8,959 nt of DNA from NCBI GenBank assembly GCA_003252145.1, contig QKDJ01000141.1, positions 1 to 8,959 on the forward strand. The letters are read 5' to 3'. Below, in pieces: positions 5,962 through 8,959 of the stretch (positions are counted from its first letter, which is position 1; the number at the start of each line of letters is the position of its first letter). A program made the translations under genes and the position numbers. Source of the DNA: Azovibrio restrictus (GTDB taxonomy: Bacteria > Pseudomonadota > Gammaproteobacteria > Burkholderiales > Rhodocyclaceae). The notes under the pieces were generated by a model. That model did not search any database, was not told where the DNA came from, and saw only the letters and a list, made by a program, of their open reading frames with translations.

Positions 5962-7664
5962 ACGCCCCAAACAAACACCACAAACTGTTAGGCCAGATGC
6001 TCCTGGATCAAGGGGCTCTATCTGGAGACCAGCTAAACATCGCACTGCTGGAACAAAACCGAGAACATCAGCCTCTGGGCAGACTTCTGGTTCACATGGG
6101 TTTCATTTCTGCCCACATCCTGAAAGAAGCGCTGGCGGAAAAACTCGGCACGAGCAGCATCGACCTATCCAGAATCACGGTGGATGCCACAGCGCTGAAC
6201 TTGATCCCTGTCCATCTAGCCAAGCGCCATCGACTGATGCCCCTAGACTACCTGCCGGAGCAGCAGTGCCTGACCTTGGCCATGGCGGACATCCATGACC
6301 TGGTGGCGCTAGATCAGGTACGCCACCAGCTGGATAGCAATATCCATTTAATCCCCTTGCTGGCCAGTGAGCCTGAGATCGACAACGCCATCGACCGTTA
6401 CTACGGCCACGAGCTCTCGATCGACGGCATCCTCCAGGAAATTGAAACCGGTGAATTGGATTGGCACAGCCTGAATCACCAGGGCAGTACCTACCACCAC
6501 CCGGTCATCCGTCTGATTGACGCCCTGCTTCTGGATGCGGTCAAACGGGAAGCTTCGGATATTCACTTTGAGCCGGAAGCAGGATTCCTGCGCATCCGTT
6601 ATCGCCTGGATGGGCTACTCCATCAAATCCGCGCCCTACACAGCTCCTACTGGCCAGCCATGGCGGTGCGCCTCAAGGTGATCAGCAACATGAATATCGC
6701 CGAAACCCGTGCGCCCCAGGATGGCCATTTAACCCTGACGGTTTCGGGACGCCCGGTGGATTTTCGGGTTGCCAGCCACCCCACCCTCCACGGGGAAAAC
6801 ATTGTCCTGCGCATCCTTGATCGCCAGAAAAGCATCGTGCCTCTGGAACAACTCGGGCTGGAGCCTTCCAATCTTGGACAACTGCAACGCATGATGGCCA
6901 GGCCAGAAGGGGTCATTCTGGTCACAGGCCCTACCGGCAGCGGCAAGACCACCACCCTGTACTCGGCCCTCAGCCATATCAACACGGAACACGTCCACAT
7001 CATGACGCTGGAAGACCCTGTGGAGTTTCCCCTGCCACGGGTTCGTCAAACCTCCGTAGGCGAAGCCGCAAAGCTGGACTTTGCCAGCGGCATCCGTTCC
7101 ATGATGCGCCAGGATCCGGATGTGATTCTTGTGGGGGAAATCCGTGACACCCCGACTGCCGAAATGGCTTTCCGGGCAGCCATGACAGGGCATCAGGTGT
7201 ACGCCACCTTGCACAGCAACTCAGCCCTGGGCGCCATTCCACGCCTGGTGGATATTGGCATCACCCCAGACATCCTGGCCGGAAACATTATCGGCATCGT
7301 GGCTCAACGACTGGTACGGCGCCTATGCGAGCACTGCAAACAACTGGTCACGGCCACACAGGAAGAGGCTCGGCTACTGGGCATCTGGGGCCACCAGGAG
7401 CCCCCGCATCTGTACCAGCCAGTTGGCTGCGAGCATTGCCACAATCTGGGGTACAAGGGCCGCCTGGCCATCATGGAATTACTGCGCCTGGACCAAGAAT
7501 TGGACGACATGATCGTCCGGCAACGCCCCCGCAAGGAGTTACTGGCCCATGCAACTGCCCGGGGTTTCCGTAGCCTGGCAGACGACGGGATCAAGCAGGT
7601 CCTGGCAGGTGCCACATCTCTGGCCGAGCTAAGCCGAGTGGTAGACCTGACCGACCGTATGTAG
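5958..7664 (+). CDS. mshE: MshE-type assembly ATPase with N-terminal MshEN domain
   Basis: This GspE/PilB-family hexameric ATPase should power pilus extension or pseudopilus assembly at the inner-membrane platform. It is 568 residues. Residues 10-62 form an MshEN domain: two 24-residue motifs (LLGQMLLDQGALSGDQL... at 10-33 and PLGRLLVHMGFISAHIL... at 39-62) separated by exactly five residues. The rest of the GspE N-terminal domain runs to about 150. The ATPase core has SDIHFEP (200-206), Walker A GPTGSGKTT (324-332), Asp box MTLEDPVEF (349-357), Walker B DVILVGEIRD (388-397) and His box TGHQVYATLHS (410-420). A zinc-type tetracysteine site, CEHC (457-460) and CEHC (491-494), is intact. The Arg that opens each MshEN motif in MshE is replaced by Leu10 and Pro39. 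Translation is coupled to mshN by an ATGA overlap, with a GAAGGGA Shine-Dalgarno upstream. Confidence 0.95.
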   Translation: MNAPNKHHKLLGQMLLDQGALSGDQLNIALLEQNREHQPLGRLLVHMGFISAHILKEALAEKLGTSSIDLSRITVDATALNLIPVHLAKRHRLMPLDYLPEQQCLTLAMADIHDLVALDQVRHQLDSNIHLIPLLASEPEIDNAIDRYYGHELSIDGILQEIETGELDWHSLNHQGSTYHHPVIRLIDALLLDAVKREASDIHFEPEAGFLRIRYRLDGLLHQIRALHSSYWPAMAVRLKVISNMNIAETRAPQDGHLTLTVSGRPVDFRVASHPTLHGENIVLRILDRQKSIVPLEQLGLEPSNLGQLQRMMARPEGVILVTGPTGSGKTTTLYSALSHINTEHVHIMTLEDPVEFPLPRVRQTSVGEAAKLDFASGIRSMMRQDPDVILVGEIRDTPTAEMAFRAAMTGHQVYATLHSNSALGAIPRLVDIGITPDILAGNIIGIVAQRLVRRLCEHCKQLVTATQEEARLLGIWGHQEPPHLYQPVGCEHCHNLGYKGRLAIMELLRLDQELDDMIVRQRPRKELLAHATARGFRSLADDGIKQVLAGATSLAELSRVVDLTDRM

Positions 7665-7667
7665 GCC

Positions 7668-8867
7668 ATGCACTACCAGTACTCCGCCGTAGACTGTGCC
7701 GGGCGACGAACAGGAGGCCAGCTGGAGGCCGCCAACCCCATCGAGCTGGAGCACCGCCTCCAGCAAATGGGCCTGGACCTGATTCGCAGCCAGCCCACTG
7801 GCCATCATCAGGGCTTACGTTTTTTCAAACTCCCACGCCGTGAGCTCATCCACTTCTGTTTTCAGCTGCAACAGCTGACACAGGCGGGAATTTCATTACT
7901 GGAGGCCTTAGCCGATCAACGGGACGTCCTTGAACACCCGCAACTGAAAAGAGTGCTCACCACCTTGCTCCAGGACATGGCCAGAGGACAAACGCTTTCT
8001 CAAGCCATGAGCCACCACCCGAACTGTTTCGACCCCATTTTTCTCAGCCTGATTCGAGCCGGCGAAACCTCCGGGGACCTGCAGAGCGTACTTGAAACCC
8101 TGGTGACCACCCTGAAGCAGGAAGAGCAACGTTCCAACCGCACCCACAAAGTACTGCTCTACCCCTGTTTTGTTGGCACCATCATCCTTGCTGCCACCAC
8201 TTTTCTCATGGTGCACCTGGTGCCCCAACTCAAGGTGTTCGTAGCCAGCATGGGACAAGCCTTGCCTATGCATACCCGGGCTCTTTTCCTGGTTTCCGAC
8301 ACCCTGATCCTCTACTGGCCGGCGGTGCTGGCCCTTCTTCTCGCCTTACCCCTCAGCCTTGCCATCCTCTGGCACACCAGCTCGTTAACCCGTTACCAAC
8401 TGGATGCACTGAAACTGAAGCTACCGATCTTGGGCGCCATGCTGAAAAAGGCAGCCCTGGCCCGCTTTGCCACGAGCTTTGCCCTGTTGTACGCCGCCGG
8501 AATTCCTGTCCTCGAAACCCTGAAGATCAGCCGGGATGCGCTGGGCAACCGTTTTCTGAAACAAGGTTTCCTCCGGGCTGAAGAAGCCATTCGGGCAGGC
8601 AACAGCATGGCCCAGGCCTTTTACGACACAGCCCTGTTCCCCACCCTGGTCACCCGCATGATCCGCACTGGCGAACAGACGGGTGCCCTGGACAGGACTC
8701 TGTTGAATGTCGCGCACTACTATGACCAGGAGGTTCAGAACACAGCAGAACGCCTGGAAGCCCTGATCGAGCCTGTTCTGACACTGCTTCTGGGACTCCT
8801 GCTGGGCTGGGTCATGCTCTCGGTCCTCGGTCCCATTTATCAGGTCATCAGCCAGATCAAGCCATGA
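7668..8867 (+). CDS. mshG: MshG-type inner-membrane platform protein (GspF/PilC family)
   Basis: This polytopic inner-membrane protein forms the platform on which the MshE ATPase acts to assemble the pilus. Its 399 residues match the family length. Two T2SSF domains are visible, about 65-188 and 268-390, each with the family's turn motif: AGETSGDL (131-138) and TGEQTGAL (334-341). Matching openings are FQLQQLTQAGISLLEAL (65-81) and FATSFALLYAAGIPVLETL (267-285). Membrane segments lie near 164-186, 214-235 and 368-392. The N-terminal 50 residues (YQYSAVDCAGRRTGGQLEA) are the usual short cytoplasmic domain. The start lies 3 nt after the mshE stop with no clear Shine-Dalgarno, so reinitiation is likely. 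The stop overlaps the next gene by 4 bp. Confidence 0.94.
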   Translation: MHYQYSAVDCAGRRTGGQLEAANPIELEHRLQQMGLDLIRSQPTGHHQGLRFFKLPRRELIHFCFQLQQLTQAGISLLEALADQRDVLEHPQLKRVLTTLLQDMARGQTLSQAMSHHPNCFDPIFLSLIRAGETSGDLQSVLETLVTTLKQEEQRSNRTHKVLLYPCFVGTIILAATTFLMVHLVPQLKVFVASMGQALPMHTRALFLVSDTLILYWPAVLALLLALPLSLAILWHTSSLTRYQLDALKLKLPILGAMLKKAALARFATSFALLYAAGIPVLETLKISRDALGNRFLKQGFLRAEEAIRAGNSMAQAFYDTALFPTLVTRMIRTGEQTGALDRTLLNVAHYYDQEVQNTAERLEALIEPVLTLLLGLLLGWVMLSVLGPIYQVISQIKP

Positions 8868-8959
8868 GGCGAACGCAATTCCTCCTCCTGCTTGATGGTA
8901 TGCAGTTGGCCAGCTACCAATGGCAGTCCAGCCGTATTCACCTGTTGAACAGCTACCCT
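8864..8959 (+). CDS. Unidentified pilus-operon gene, first 32 codons (cut by window edge)
   Basis: An open frame starts at an ATG overlapping the mshG stop as ATGA and continues to the end of the window in frame. The visible product begins MRRTQFLLLLDGMQLASYQW and continues QSSRIHLLNSYP. It has no signal peptide or membrane helix: the hydrophobic LLLLDG run is too short and resembles the first beta-strand of a cytoplasmic fold. This does not look like a pilin or a prepilin leader. One possibility is a cytoplasmic PilM/GspL/MshI-like protein, or a pilus-linked uncharacterised family whose N-terminus has a similar hydrophobic-strand plus tryptophan pattern. That suggestion is inference from a very short fragment, and mshF is also possible by position. 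The coupled start supports it being a real gene of the operon. Confidence 0.6.
   Translation, partial: MRRTQFLLLLDGMQLASYQWQSSRIHLLNSYP

Overview
This window looks like chromosomal DNA from a Gram-negative proteobacterium. It carries machinery of the diderm envelope: a retrograde phospholipid transport system (Mla) on the minus strand, and the core of an MSHA-type type IV pilus or related secretion apparatus on the plus strand. The outer-membrane lipoprotein gene mlaA sits inside the mla operon (order F-E-D-A-C), whereas in Escherichia coli it is elsewhere. That arrangement is familiar from Betaproteobacteria and some related lineages, so the host is probably a betaproteobacterium or a neighbouring group such as Acidithiobacillia. 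This is inference; nothing here fixes the genus. No rRNA, tRNA, CRISPR array, insertion sequence or phage gene was seen.

Minus strand, 3052 down to 1: mlaF (ATPase), mlaE (permease), mlaD (MCE-domain substrate-binding subunit), mlaA (outer-membrane lipoprotein) and the first 80 codons of mlaC (periplasmic lipid carrier), which runs off the left edge. Every junction overlaps: 8 bp between mlaF and mlaE, then three 4-bp ATGA overlaps. This implies one transcript with translational coupling. Together the products would move phospholipid from the outer membrane (MlaA) through the periplasm (MlaC) to the inner-membrane MlaFED complex. mlaB is not visible.

Positions 3053-3334 form a 282-bp, comparatively AT-rich divergent intergenic region. 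It contains an extended -10-like element facing mlaF, a perfect 15-bp palindrome just upstream of it, a 10-bp direct repeat, and a small hairpin covering the ribosome-binding site of the secretin gene. It is the only place in the window where promoters for both operons are expected.

Plus strand, 3335 to 8959: mshL (lipoprotein secretin), mshN (membrane-anchored TPR protein), mshE (assembly ATPase with an N-terminal MshEN domain), mshG (polytopic platform protein) and the first 32 codons of a further gene. Three junctions are ATGA overlaps and one is a 3-nt gap. The order L-N-E-G matches MSHA biogenesis clusters except that no mshM-like ATPase gene lies between L and N. MshE keeps both 24-residue MshEN motifs with the canonical 5-residue spacing but has lost the Arg that begins each one, so its c-di-GMP response is an open question.
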